DNA from: an uncultured Pelagibacteraceae bacterium
Lineage (GTDB): Bacteria; Pseudomonadota; Alphaproteobacteria; Pelagibacterales; Pelagibacteraceae
DNA: 37,424 nt
Assembly: GCA_902543535.1 (NCBI GenBank)
Contig: CACBYG010000009.1
Location: 1-37,424 of the forward strand
Reading direction: 5' to 3'
Shown here: positions 1-7,558 of the stretch, piece after piece
Numbering within the stretch: position 1 is the stretch's first letter
Layout of the letters: each line of letters begins with the position of its first letter
Position numbers and translations under genes: made by a program
Notes under the pieces: model-generated
Told to the model about the DNA's origin: nothing
What the model saw: the letters and a program-made list of their open reading frames with translations, nothing else
Database searches by the model: none

Positions 1-2
1 GG

Positions 3-1103
3 CTTTCTAAATTAGCTGAAGCTCCTTTTGTAAAAGTTGAAGCAACTAGATTTACCGAAGTAGGTTATGTAGGAAGAGATGTAGAACAAATAGTTAGAGA
101 TTTAATTGAAATTGCTATCGCAATGGAAAAAGTAAAAAAAAGAAAAGAGGTTTTTGCTCAAGCTCAAAAGGCTGCTGAGGAAAAGGTTCTAGACGCATTA
201 GTTGGCAAAAAGGCAAGTTTAGCAACAAGAGAGAGTTTTAGAAAAAGACTAAGAAACGGTGACCTTGACGATAACGAAATAGAGATTGCAGTAAGTGACA
301 CTGGTTCAGGTGGTGCATCATTTGAAATACCTGGAATGCCAGGAGCAAATGTAGGTATGATTAATATTGGTGAGATGATTGGTAAGTCAATGGGTGCTAA
401 AGAAAAAAAAAAGAAAATGAGTGTAAAAGAATCCCACGAAATTTTAATCAACGATGAATCTGATAAATTAATTGAGCAAGATAAGATTGTTAAAGCTGCA
501 AAACTTTCAACTGAAAATAATGGGATTGTTTTTTTAGATGAAATAGACAAAATTTCAGCAAGAACTGATAGAGTTGGTGGAGATGTATCTAGAGAAGGTG
601 TTCAAAGAGATTTATTACCACTTATTGAGGGAACTACTGTAAATACAAAACACGGTCCTATCAAAACAGATCATATTTTATTTATTGCATCTGGAGCTTT
701 TCAGTTGGCTAAACCATCAGATCTTCTTCCCGAACTTCAAGGAAGACTTCCAATTAGAGTGGAGCTAGAAGCTTTGACAAGTGAGGATTTTAAAAGAATT
801 TTAAGAGAGCCAGATTTCAGTCTAATTAAACAATATGTAGCTTTATTAAAAACAGAAAATGTTGATCTAGAATTTTCTGATGATGGAATTGACACTATTG
901 CCAATATTGCCTCTGAAGTAAACGCAACTGTAGAAAATATCGGTGCAAGAAGATTGCACACTATAATTGAAAGAATTTTGGATGAAATAAGTTTCACAGC
1001 AACAGACCGTGCAGGTGAAAAAATTATAATTAATGAAGACTATATTAATAAAAACTTAGATAATTTAGTTAAAGATACAGATTTGTCTAAGTTTATTCTT
1101 TAA
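3..1103 (+). CDS. hslU: HslU, ATPase subunit of the HslUV protease (5' truncated by window)
   Basis: AAA+ unfoldase that feeds substrates to the HslV peptidase in the cytoplasm. The reading frame is open from base 3, and the residues before the first ATG (nt 123) already match HslU ([18 protein letters not shown]), so that ATG is internal. The gene starts upstream of the window and the Walker A motif is missing from view. About 366 residues are visible of a family length near 435. Seen: a charged I-domain region, Walker [11 protein letters not shown] at about nt 525-555, the sensor region SGAFQ, the arginine region [12 protein letters not shown] and [15 protein letters not shown]. The C-terminal tail DLSKFIL resembles the HslU tail that docks into HslV. 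It is convergent with the sulfotransferase gene, 3 bp away. hslV would be expected just upstream. Confidence 0.97.
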   Translation, partial: LSKLAEAPFVKVEATRFTEVGYVGRDVEQIVRDLIEIAIAMEKVKKRKEVFAQAQKAAEEKVLDALVGKKASLATRESFRKRLRNGDLDDNEIEIAVSDTGSGGASFEIPGMPGANVGMINIGEMIGKSMGAKEKKKKMSVKESHEILINDESDKLIEQDKIVKAAKLSTENNGIVFLDEIDKISARTDRVGGDVSREGVQRDLLPLIEGTTVNTKHGPIKTDHILFIASGAFQLAKPSDLLPELQGRLPIRVELEALTSEDFKRILREPDFSLIKQYVALLKTENVDLEFSDDGIDTIANIASEVNATVENIGARRLHTIIERILDEISFTATDRAGEKIIINEDYINKNLDNLVKDTDLSKFIL

Positions 1104-1106
1104 ATT

Positions 1107-1961
1107 TTATAAATATTCTAATTCTTTCATTTCAGTCTTAAATTCGAGTTCTAAATTTTGTAAAATTTTTGGTGGAAGCATTTTTTTCCAATCATTGTTT
1201 GGACCATATTTAAAAAAAGTAACATATTTATCATTAATTTTTTTTGCTTCATGAAAAAATGTTGATTTTTCCATACTCTGCATTTTTTCAAATGTGGTTG
1301 TGTTGATTACATTATTTAACTTTTCTTGATCAATAGTATGTTTAGCTTTGCCAAGTATATATATAAAATTTATTATTCTTAAAAATTGATTCCTAGTATC
1401 GGAAATAAGATCTTCATATTTCACTAATAAATATCTGTTTGTTTTTTTAAATTCCTTCCAAACATTATAATGAGAAGCCCAACTTCCTACATGAGTTTTT
1501 CCTCTATCAGCTGCAACTTTAGAGTTTTTAACACCTCCAAGAACTTTAAAAGACTTAATAGCTTCAGCTGCTTGTTCAATTGTAATTTGGTTATGATTAG
1601 CATAAGAAATCACCACATTTCTTGGGTCTCTTACTATATAAATTACACCATATGAGTTTTGATAATTTGTAAACTTGTGATTATTAATACTATGTAGCGT
1701 GCTATGTGTTTTTAGAAATGTGATAGATTTTCTATTTTTTTCATTTATTTTCTCTTGGGCACGGATATAATTCTTTAAAATTTCATCTTCCTTTTCAACG
1801 TTTACTCCTAATTTTTCAAAAAATGTTATGTCTGGAAAAAGAGATATATTTTTCAAACTCTCAAAATTAAATTTACCGTCCTTTGTAAATAAATAAGCTG
1901 ATAGTAGGGATCTCACTAAAGTATTCCCACTTTTTGGATATGATGATAACCAGATAATCAT
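1107..1961 (-). CDS. PAPS-type sulfotransferase, copy 1
   Basis: Predicted to move a sulfuryl group from PAPS to an unknown acceptor. The 284-residue protein begins with the 5'-phosphosulfate loop YPKSGNTL (residues 8-15). It has KTH at 84-86 and the 3'-phosphate motif RDPRNVVIS at 111-119, preceded by the hydrophobic strand GVIYIV. The C-terminus has the family pattern F-x2-GP-N-x2-W followed by EMKELEYL. No signal peptide or membrane segment is evident, so it is probably cytoplasmic. A close paralogue lies at 11330-12175, with 29 of the first 40 residues identical. It sits between hslU (convergent, 3 bp) and smr (2 bp upstream on the same strand), where many alphaproteobacteria have no such gene, which suggests an accessory insertion. 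The acceptor cannot be told from sequence. Confidence 0.88.
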   Translation of the reverse strand: MIIWLSSYPKSGNTLVRSLLSAYLFTKDGKFNFESLKNISLFPDITFFEKLGVNVEKEDEILKNYIRAQEKINEKNRKSITFLKTHSTLHSINNHKFTNYQNSYGVIYIVRDPRNVVISYANHNQITIEQAAEAIKSFKVLGGVKNSKVAADRGKTHVGSWASHYNVWKEFKKTNRYLLVKYEDLISDTRNQFLRIINFIYILGKAKHTIDQEKLNNVINTTTFEKMQSMEKSTFFHEAKKINDKYVTFFKYGPNNDWKKMLPPKILQNLELEFKTEMKELEYL

Positions 1962-1963
1962 AA

Positions 1964-2380
1964 TTATTTATTATTTTTTTTCAAATATATATAAAAAGCA
2001 CCTTCACCACCATCCTCAATACTTGCACCTTCAATTTCATTTATCAACTTCATTAGGTCAAAATTTTTTTTTATATAACTAGGCACAGAATATTTTAAAA
2101 TACTTAAGTCTTTGGAGACATAAGGACTCTTTTCATTCTCAGAATGGAGACCTTTGCCAGTAACAATTATCAGTTTATTGACTTTTTCAGCATAAGATTT
2201 AAATATAAATTCCTCACAGGCTCTATGAGCTTGATCAATTGTATAGCCATGTAAATCAATTGATCTGGTCTTGTAAAAATTTTTTTTTTTTAATTTATAA
2301 TCTTTATTTGGGAGTTTATCTTCGCTTGAAATAAAATCTTCCCAATCTTTTTTATCTTTATCTGAAATATCGAAGTTCAA
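1964..2380 (-). CDS. Smr-domain protein
   Basis: 138-residue protein with a C-terminal Smr (MutS2 C-terminal-like) domain: IDLHGYTIDQA at about 41-51, IIVTGKGLHS at 71-80 and GGEGAFYIYL at 124-133. Stand-alone Smr proteins of this class are predicted nucleic-acid nucleases or binding proteins; the exact role in alphaproteobacteria is not settled. The N-terminal 35 residues are charged and lysine-rich, as in bacterial SmrA/SmrB-type proteins. The start codon directly abuts the stop of timA (2381), so the two are surely co-transcribed. Synteny (hslU - smr - timA - fxsA - secB) matches the alphaproteobacterial neighbourhood. Confidence 0.88.
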   Translation of the reverse strand: MNFDISDKDKKDWEDFISSEDKLPNKDYKLKKKNFYKTRSIDLHGYTIDQAHRACEEFIFKSYAEKVNKLIIVTGKGLHSENEKSPYVSKDLSILKYSVPSYIKKNFDLMKLINEIEGASIEDGGEGAFYIYLKKNNK

Positions 2381-2977
2381 TTAAGTTAAAGTATCAACTA
2401 GTTGCCAATTAGGGTTTGGCGATGTTGTATCTCTTGAAAAAACCCATGTGTCATAAATTTTTTTTATTCTTTCAGGATCACCAGTTACTATCTTTTTCTC
2501 TTTATCTTTTATGCAAGTAATTATTTCAGCAATGAAATCTACTGTAACATTTAGAATTTTTCCAATTTTTTTATGCTCTTTTATGATTGCAGAGTTAATA
2601 CCTATAAATGTAATTTCTGCATAATGACCTCTATCACTTCTTTCTTTAAGTGCTTCGTTAAACTTATTGTAAATTTCGTTATTAAGAAGAGGTCTGCTAT
2701 TAGTTATTTTATTGTCATTATCGCTAAAGTCAGTGATTATTGTTTCGTAAGCAATTTTAGCGCCTTTTAAAAATTCTTCTTGAGCAGCATTATCGAAAAT
2801 ATCTTTAGATTTTCTTGGATGTTCAACTTTAATATTTTTTAACACCTCTTTGAATTGTGCGGGTGTTTTCCCTTCAAAACCTGTTCTTTTGCCTAAAATT
2901 CCTCTCAATCTTAAAAAAATAAAACCAGCGATCATCGCAAGTAGGATAATATCTATATACTCAAAACTATAATTCAT
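2381..2977 (-). CDS. Tim44-like inner-membrane protein (TimA)
   Basis: Tim44/TimA family protein, related to the peripheral subunit of the mitochondrial TIM23 import motor. I prefer the ATG at 2977 (198 aa, MNYSFEYIDIILLAM): it begins with the usual membrane anchor (about residues 7-24) followed by the conserved RLRGILGKRTG segment. The frame stays open upstream to a TTG at 3019, which would add 14 atypical residues. The C-terminal half (about 60-198) is the Tim44 domain, with FLKGAKIAYE, a repeated acidic patch and the ending VFSRDTTSPNPNWQLVDT, typical of the family. It is divergent from fxsA. Its stop abuts smr; mltA, often found between these genes in rhizobia and Caulobacter relatives, is absent. 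Confidence 0.88.
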   Translation of the reverse strand: MNYSFEYIDIILLAMIAGFIFLRLRGILGKRTGFEGKTPAQFKEVLKNIKVEHPRKSKDIFDNAAQEEFLKGAKIAYETIITDFSDNDNKITNSRPLLNNEIYNKFNEALKERSDRGHYAEITFIGINSAIIKEHKKIGKILNVTVDFIAEIITCIKDKEKKIVTGDPERIKKIYDTWVFSRDTTSPNPNWQLVDTLT

Positions 2978-3035
2978 AAATAGATAGTAATTACTCTGTT
3001 GATTAATTTCAACCAGCAATTTAGATTAAGGACAA

Positions 3036-3461
3036 ATGAACTCAATATTATTAACAATAATCCTTGTGCCAGCCATTGAAATCTATCTTTTAATAAAAAT
3101 TGGTTCACAAGTCGGAGCGATTACGACTATTTTTCTCATTTTTACCACTGCAATTATTGGAATGTATTACGCGAAATATGAAGGACTAAACACATTAAAA
3201 TCTGGATTTGCTCAATTAAGTAAGAACGAAACACCTGCTTACGAAGTAATTTCTGGTGCAGCTATTGCATTTGCAGCTTTGTTATTAATAATACCCGGAT
3301 TTGTGACAGACATTCTGGGTTTCCTATTAATATTTCCATTAACTCGAAAATTAATTTTTAATAAATTTTCTAAAAAATTCTCAACTAGACAAAGGAAAAA
3401 AGATAATTTTATTGAAGGAGATTTTGAAGATATAGAGGATGATAATGACAGAAAAATTTAA
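3036..3461 (+). CDS. fxsA: FxsA family membrane protein
   Basis: Small cytoplasmic-membrane protein named for suppression of phage T7 exclusion when overexpressed in E. coli; its normal role is unclear. The 141 residues contain the FxsA core: hydrophobic segments at about 4-22 and 27-45 and a longer one near 76-100, with LIIPGFVTDILGFLLIFP and the tail motif LTRKLI. The C-terminus is basic then acidic (EGDFEDIEDDND). An AAGGA just upstream of the ATG may serve as ribosome binding site. The 3' end overlaps secB by 17 bp, so the pair is translationally linked. The fxsA-secB-dnaQ neighbourhood is conserved in alphaproteobacteria. Confidence 0.92.
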   Translation: MNSILLTIILVPAIEIYLLIKIGSQVGAITTIFLIFTTAIIGMYYAKYEGLNTLKSGFAQLSKNETPAYEVISGAAIAFAALLLIIPGFVTDILGFLLIFPLTRKLIFNKFSKKFSTRQRKKDNFIEGDFEDIEDDNDRKI

Positions 3462-3867
3462 AGTATTAGGTGAGTATATAAAAGATTTGTCTAGTGAAAC
3501 ACCAGATATTGAAACTTATCTATTTGTAAGAGAACAAATTTCTAAATACCAACTGGGAATTGACATCACTTCTAAAGCTTTAAAAAATAAAATGATTGAA
3601 GTTAATACTTCTTTTAAATTTGAAGACAAAGAACAAAATGCAAAAAAATCTCATTTTGAAATAATTTATTCAACAATAATTAAAATTAACGAAAATATTA
3701 AAGAAAAAAAAGAATTAGAAAAAATTATACTTTGTGATGTTCAAATAAAAATTTATCCTGCATTAGAGAAAGCACTTTTAAATGTTTTACACAACTCTGG
3801 TTATCCGAGTATAAAATTTGAAAAAAAAGTAGACTTTGAAGCTTTATATAAACAAAAATTTAATTAA
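3445..3867 (+). CDS. secB: SecB, protein-export chaperone
   Basis: Tetrameric cytoplasmic chaperone that keeps preproteins unfolded and hands them to SecA. The opening KFKVLGEYIKDLSSETP matches the SecB N-terminus (VLGQYIKDLSFENP-like). ICDVQ-like text (LCDVQIKIYPALEKALLN) and GYPSIKFEKKVDF follow where the conserved core and the last helix lie. I place the start at the ATG at 3445 (140 aa) rather than the in-frame ATG at 3439: a GAGG at 3435-3438 is 6 nt from 3445 but touches 3439. The sequence is more lysine-rich and diverged than typical SecB (for example ISKYQLGIDITSKAL in the middle). Its 3' end overlaps the convergent dnaQ by 4 bp. Confidence 0.85.
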   Translation: MTEKFKVLGEYIKDLSSETPDIETYLFVREQISKYQLGIDITSKALKNKMIEVNTSFKFEDKEQNAKKSHFEIIYSTIIKINENIKEKKELEKIILCDVQIKIYPALEKALLNVLHNSGYPSIKFEKKVDFEALYKQKFN

Positions 3868-4526
3868 AAATAGTTCTTTTTAAGGTGTTGTTTTAAATAT
3901 ACTTTGTGATTTTTTATTTCTTCTGAAGAAGGTGTTATAATTTTTTTAAAATACTCAACATTTGAATTGTCTATATATTTTTTTTCTTGGGTGGTGTTTT
4001 GAAAATTAAGTGTTGGTTCTTTTTGATCTATAAGGTTTATATAAACTTTTGTTAACAAATCGCAATCAATAAGAGCTGTGTGTTGAGTTCTCTTTGAATT
4101 ATCAATCCTAAAACGTTTACAAAGAGCATCTAAACTCACAGGAGCACCAGGAAATTTATCCCTTGCAAGCAAAAGTGTGTCCACAATTTCATTTTGAATT
4201 TCTTTTTTTCCAAATAGTTTTAACTCATTGTTTAAATGAGCAAGATCAAATTCAGCATTGTGTATTATAAGTTTTTTGTCTTTTATAAATTGTAAGAATT
4301 CTTCTCCAATTTCATTAAATTTTCGTTGTTTAGATAAAAAATCGTCATTATATCCATGAACTGCTAATGCTTTTTCGGAAACTTTTCTTTCAGGATTTAG
4401 ATAGCAATGAAATTTATTTTTTGTAGGAATTAAATTCTCCAATTCTATACATCCAATTTCAACAATTCTGTGTCCATCTTTAATCGACAAACCAGTTGTT
4501 TCGGTATCAAGAATTATTTCTTTCAT
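3864..4526 (-). CDS. dnaQ: DNA polymerase III epsilon subunit (3'-5' proofreading exonuclease)
   Basis: DEDDh exonuclease that proofreads replication. Exo I is ILDTETTGL with D7 and E9, Exo II is HNAEFDLAHLN with D94, and Exo III is HTALIDCDLL with H149 and D154, so the catalytic set is complete. At 220 residues it is close to the alphaproteobacterial length. The C-terminal segment after about residue 175 is short and basic and would contact the alpha subunit. The start overlaps the end of coaE by 20 bp, and it is the last gene of the ppsR-maf-aroE-coaE-dnaQ operon. It is convergent with secB. Confidence 0.95.
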   Translation of the reverse strand: MKEIILDTETTGLSIKDGHRIVEIGCIELENLIPTKNKFHCYLNPERKVSEKALAVHGYNDDFLSKQRKFNEIGEEFLQFIKDKKLIIHNAEFDLAHLNNELKLFGKKEIQNEIVDTLLLARDKFPGAPVSLDALCKRFRIDNSKRTQHTALIDCDLLTKVYINLIDQKEPTLNFQNTTQEKKYIDNSNVEYFKKIITPSSEEIKNHKVYLKQHLKKNYF

Positions 4527-5094
4527 CTTTAATAATTTTTAAAATTTTTTTAATTTCATCTTTAACAGATTTTTTGGTAAATTTATTTTTAATTATAAAT
4601 CTTGAATTTTTTTTTTTATAATCAAGTGAGAGTTGAATTTTTTTGAATTTTTTTAATATTTTAGGGTTAAAGTTTTTTCTTCGCTTTAAGTTTGCTTGTA
4701 TATCAGTTTTTTTAGACTCAACATAAACCAAAATATCATTTTTTTTATTTATTTTGTTTTCTAATAATAGGGGTATATCAAGTACAACAAATTTTTTATT
4801 TTTGTTTTTGAATAAAAAAGACACCAATTTATAACTTATTTCTTTATGAACTATTTTAATTATCTTCTTCAAATTTGAGTTATTTGCAAGAATTGCTTTG
4901 GATAGCTGAAATTTATCTATTGGAAATTCATAAATATATTCTGGAATTATTCTTTTTAATTTTAGGTAAACTTTTTTATTTTTTTTGTATAATTTTGAAA
5001 CTTCATAATCAGCATTAAAAACCGGATATCCAAAATTCTTAGCTACGTAGCTTTTGCCCGATCCTATATCACCCAAAACTCCAATTCGTATCAT
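4507..5094 (-). CDS. coaE: Dephospho-CoA kinase
   Basis: Last step of coenzyme A synthesis: ATP-dependent 3'-phosphorylation of dephospho-CoA. The P-loop GDIGSGKS lies at residues 8-15, then FNADYEVSKLY (the CoaE substrate region with the conserved D), and VLDIPLLLENK (the family's VPLLxE-type motif). 195 residues, normal length. It is unusually Lys/Asn-rich even for this window. It overlaps aroE by 4 bp upstream and dnaQ by 20 bp downstream. The maf-aroE-coaE-dnaQ order is a standard alphaproteobacterial cluster. Confidence 0.94.
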   Translation of the reverse strand: MIRIGVLGDIGSGKSYVAKNFGYPVFNADYEVSKLYKKNKKVYLKLKRIIPEYIYEFPIDKFQLSKAILANNSNLKKIIKIVHKEISYKLVSFLFKNKNKKFVVLDIPLLLENKINKKNDILVYVESKKTDIQANLKRRKNFNPKILKKFKKIQLSLDYKKKNSRFIIKNKFTKKSVKDEIKKILKIIKDERNNS

Positions 5095-5885
5095 TGATTA
5101 AAAATTTTCATTGTTTCGTTATTTACGGTTGGTTCAACACTGTGCCACAACTTAAATGCTGAAAATGCTTGATAAACAAACATTAATTTCCCATTTTCAT
5201 ATTTGTTGCCTAATTTTTTTCCAGTGTTTAAAAAATAAGTTTCACTTGGATTATAAATTACATCGTAAAATAATTTATTTTTTCCTATATTAGTAAAATC
5301 TAAATTTATTTTATCTTGTTGGTTCAATCCTAGAGACGTTGTATTTATTATTACATCAAAATTTGGAACTTTTCCCCAATTAATTAACGTTATATTATCA
5401 AAAATATTTTTTAACTTTTCTGCTTTTTCTTTTGTTCTGTTGCTAATAATAATTTCTGATGATCCCATTTTCATTGACGCGTAAATGATGGAAGGAGTGA
5501 CGCCACCTGCTCCTAAAATGAAAATTTTTTTATTTGTAAAGTCAAAATTTATTTTTTTTATTGCATTTTCAAAACCTTCTATATCAGTGTTGTGTCCAAT
5601 AACTTTTTTATCTTTCAAGTATATTGTGTTTACTGCTTGCGTTTTTTTTGCTTCATCACTTAATTTATCTAAATAAGGAATTACAGCATTTTTAAAAGGC
5701 ACTGTAACATTAACACCATTTATATTTCCATTTTTGACATCTGAAATTAAACTTTCTAACTCATTATTGTTTAATTTTTTTTTTTCATATTTTGCATCAA
5801 GTCCATTTTGCTTAATCCAATGATTATGCAGCTCAGGGGACAGAGAATGGCTTATCGGATTTCCTATTACTAAATATTTTTTCAT
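5091..5885 (-). CDS. aroE: Shikimate dehydrogenase
   Basis: Reduces 3-dehydroshikimate to shikimate with NADPH in the aromatic amino acid pathway. The substrate motif NPISHSLSP is at residues 9-17 and NVTVPFK ends in catalytic K65. GHNTD gives catalytic D101. The nucleotide-binding loop ILGAGGVTPSI starts near 123 and the NADP selectivity motif NRTKEKA follows. 264 residues, full length, with the end region GKLMFVYQAFSAFKLW as in AroE. It overlaps maf upstream and coaE downstream by 4 bp each, so translation is probably coupled. Confidence 0.96.
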   Translation of the reverse strand: MKKYLVIGNPISHSLSPELHNHWIKQNGLDAKYEKKKLNNNELESLISDVKNGNINGVNVTVPFKNAVIPYLDKLSDEAKKTQAVNTIYLKDKKVIGHNTDIEGFENAIKKINFDFTNKKIFILGAGGVTPSIIYASMKMGSSEIIISNRTKEKAEKLKNIFDNITLINWGKVPNFDVIINTTSLGLNQQDKINLDFTNIGKNKLFYDVIYNPSETYFLNTGKKLGNKYENGKLMFVYQAFSAFKLWHSVEPTVNNETMKIFNQ

Positions 5886-6469
5886 CTAGTTTCGCTTAAG
5901 TACTCTTTAATTCTTTTAATAGGTAGACCCATTATAGTGTTTTCATCTCCAATTATCTCTGAAAATAATTTTCTTCCCTCTCCCTCTATTTGATAGACAT
6001 TATAAGCATAAAGTGCGCTGTCAGAAATTTTTGTTAAATACTTCTGTAATTCCTGTTCAGTAAAATATTTCATTTTAAGCTTGGCCTTATCTGTATAATT
6101 CCAAATCATTGATCCATTCTTAGATATACAAACTGAACTAATCAAATGATGTTCTTTACCATTCAGCTTTTTTAATATTAGCAGTGCCTCTTTTCTATCC
6201 TGCGGCTTTGAAATTAGTTCTCCTTCTAAATCAATTACGCTATCCGCACCTAACACGATTTGTTCATAATTTTTTGAGCTTACTTTATTGGCTTTCAGTT
6301 CAGCCAAATTTTTTGAAATAATTTCAGGCGAAGCTTTTTCATTTAATAAACTTTCCTTAACCGTATCTTCATCAACATTTGAAGGTTTAACATCACATGA
6401 TATGTTGTTTTTTTCTAAAATATATTTTCTAACTTTGCTTTTGGAAGCTAAGATTATATTATTTACCAT
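5882..6469 (-). CDS. maf: Maf-family nucleotide pyrophosphatase
   Basis: House-cleaning NTP pyrophosphatase of the Maf/HAM1-like fold. N-terminal IILASKSKVRKYIL corresponds to the SxSPRR phosphate-binding motif, with K-V in place of the usual P-R. LGADSVIDLEGELISKPQD is the catalytic D/K region, followed by LNGKEHHLISSV. It ends with GLPIKRIKEYL (family: GLPL...L). 195 residues. It overlaps ppsR by 11 bp and aroE by 4 bp. Which nucleotide it prefers (dTTP/UTP type or m7GTP type) is not certain from sequence. Confidence 0.93.
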   Translation of the reverse strand: MVNNIILASKSKVRKYILEKNNISCDVKPSNVDEDTVKESLLNEKASPEIISKNLAELKANKVSSKNYEQIVLGADSVIDLEGELISKPQDRKEALLILKKLNGKEHHLISSVCISKNGSMIWNYTDKAKLKMKYFTEQELQKYLTKISDSALYAYNVYQIEGEGRKLFSEIIGDENTIMGLPIKRIKEYLSETR

Positions 6470-7286
6470 TATTAGAATATATTTCGTGTATTTTAATAAT
6501 AGATGCGGCTGTCTCTTCTACTGATTTTCTAGTGACATCGATAACAGGCCATTTATACTTTTGGAAAGTTTTTTTAGCTTTCAGGACTTCATCTTTGATA
6601 TCATCAAGATTAGTATAATTTGTGTTATCACTTTCTTTGAGGGAGTTCATTCTGTTTTTTCTTAAATCAGCCAATCTCTCTGGTTCGGTGCTTAAACCAA
6701 TAACACACGTAAATTGTGGGTTCTTTTTTAATTTTTCGGGCAATGAGTTTTCATTAACTAAAGGAATATTTGATGTTTTGAATCCTTTATTTGCAAGATA
6801 GATAGAGGTTGGGGTTTTGCTGGTTCTACTAACGCCCACCAAAATTATATCTGATTTATCAATTTCATTAACTAAATTGCCGTCATCATGATTCATTGTG
6901 AATTGAATTGCCTCTATTCTATCATAATATTCTTCATTCAAAATATGTTGCCCGCTTGGTTCATGTGAAGCTTTTTGATTAAGAATTTTTGAAAAATTTA
7001 AAATAAGGTTTCCTAAAACACCAAAACAAGGAATTTTTTTATCATTACTGGTATTGGCCAAATATTTTGCAAGATTATTGTCAACAATAGTATAAAGTAT
7101 GATTGAATTATTATTTATTTGAGCATCTTCTAAAATTTTTAAAATTTGATTTTCTGTCCTGGTAAACGAGTATGAGTGAATTTTATATTGGATATTTTTA
7201 AATTGTGCTTTTAGTGCTAAAAAAATTCTTTCTAAGGTCTCGCCAGTTGAATCCGAAATTAAATATATTTGATATGTATTGCTCAT
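6459..7286 (-). CDS. Pyruvate, phosphate dikinase / PEP synthase regulatory protein (DUF299)
   Basis: Bifunctional ADP-dependent kinase and Pi-dependent pyrophosphorylase family that switches pyruvate,phosphate dikinase or PEP synthase off and on. Seen: the N-terminal YLISDSTGETLERI, the family's GQ-H region (EPSGQHILNEEYYDRIEAI) and the nucleotide-binding loop GVSRTSKTPTS at residues 151-161, with SIYLANKGFK following. 275 residues, normal. It is the first gene of the minus-strand operon and is divergent from hemE across the candidate origin. Rickettsia and Caulobacter have the same pairing of this family with hemE. Confidence 0.93.
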   Translation of the reverse strand: MSNTYQIYLISDSTGETLERIFLALKAQFKNIQYKIHSYSFTRTENQILKILEDAQINNNSIILYTIVDNNLAKYLANTSNDKKIPCFGVLGNLILNFSKILNQKASHEPSGQHILNEEYYDRIEAIQFTMNHDDGNLVNEIDKSDIILVGVSRTSKTPTSIYLANKGFKTSNIPLVNENSLPEKLKKNPQFTCVIGLSTEPERLADLRKNRMNSLKESDNTNYTNLDDIKDEVLKAKKTFQKYKWPVIDVTRKSVEETAASIIKIHEIYSNNGK

Positions 7287-7293
7287 GAATAAG

Positions 7294-7485
7294 TTGTTAA
7301 TAAATTTGTATTATTTTAATAAAATTACTCAATTTAATTTTTGACTATTTTCCCTTGTAAAATTAGGGTTTTATTAACAATAATAATAAATTTAACAAAA
7401 CAATACACGAATGTTAATAAACGTCAAAAAAGGTTCATTTTTGAGAGTTTTATTTAATTTTAGATGTGGTTAAAACGTTAATAAA
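7294..7485. repeat. Four dispersed copies of the 9-mer GTTAATAAA
   Basis: Copies lie at 7296-7304 (+), 7370-7378 (-), 7413-7421 (+) and 7477-7485 (+). Three of them extend to TGTTAATAA, which differs from the reverse DnaA box TGTGGATAA at two positions. The density in under 200 bp suggests a binding site for a replication or promoter protein, but in such AT-rich DNA some matches are expected by chance. Confidence 0.6.
7465..7473 (-). promoter_or_regulatory. Putative DnaA box
   Basis: Reads TTAACCACA on the minus strand, one base from the strong box TTATCCACA. It is the only CCACA-type match noticed in the spacer. Confidence 0.4.
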
Positions 7486-7508
7486 ATGTTTAAAATTAAC
7501 AATCATCA

Positions 7509-7517
7509 TAATTCACA
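7509..7517 (+). promoter_or_regulatory. Putative weak DnaA box
   Basis: Reads TAATTCACA, one mismatch from the degenerate consensus TTWTNCACA. It is about 40 bp from the box on the other strand. Confidence 0.3.
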
Positions 7518-7558
7518 GGACATAACACTAATACAATAATTATATATATAATTTTAAT

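Larger units (their letters stand above)
7287..7558. other. Candidate chromosomal replication origin (oriC) between ppsR and hemE
   Basis: A 272-bp gene-free AT-rich spacer, the longest in the window. It lies next to hemE, where the origin of Caulobacter crescentus is known to lie. It contains two sites one mismatch from the DnaA box TTWTNCACA (7465-7473 minus strand, 7509-7517 plus strand), four copies of GTTAATAAA, and a run of alternating A/T near 7540-7557 that could act as an unwinding element. A perfect parS site lies about 8 kb away. It must also carry promoters for the divergent genes. No CtrA site of the form TTAA-N7-TTAA was found. The origin call is inference from context and motifs. 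Confidence 0.55.

Noticed and set aside
164..550. Long open frame antisense to hslU, and similar frames opposite mnmG, dnaJ, porin-side and other genes
   Set aside because: They lie wholly opposite genes with clear family motifs, and their low-complexity translations match no family I recognise.
7287..7558. CtrA sites (TTAA-N7-TTAA) in the candidate origin
   Set aside because: TTAA occurs about twelve times, but no adjacent pair has the 7-bp spacing.
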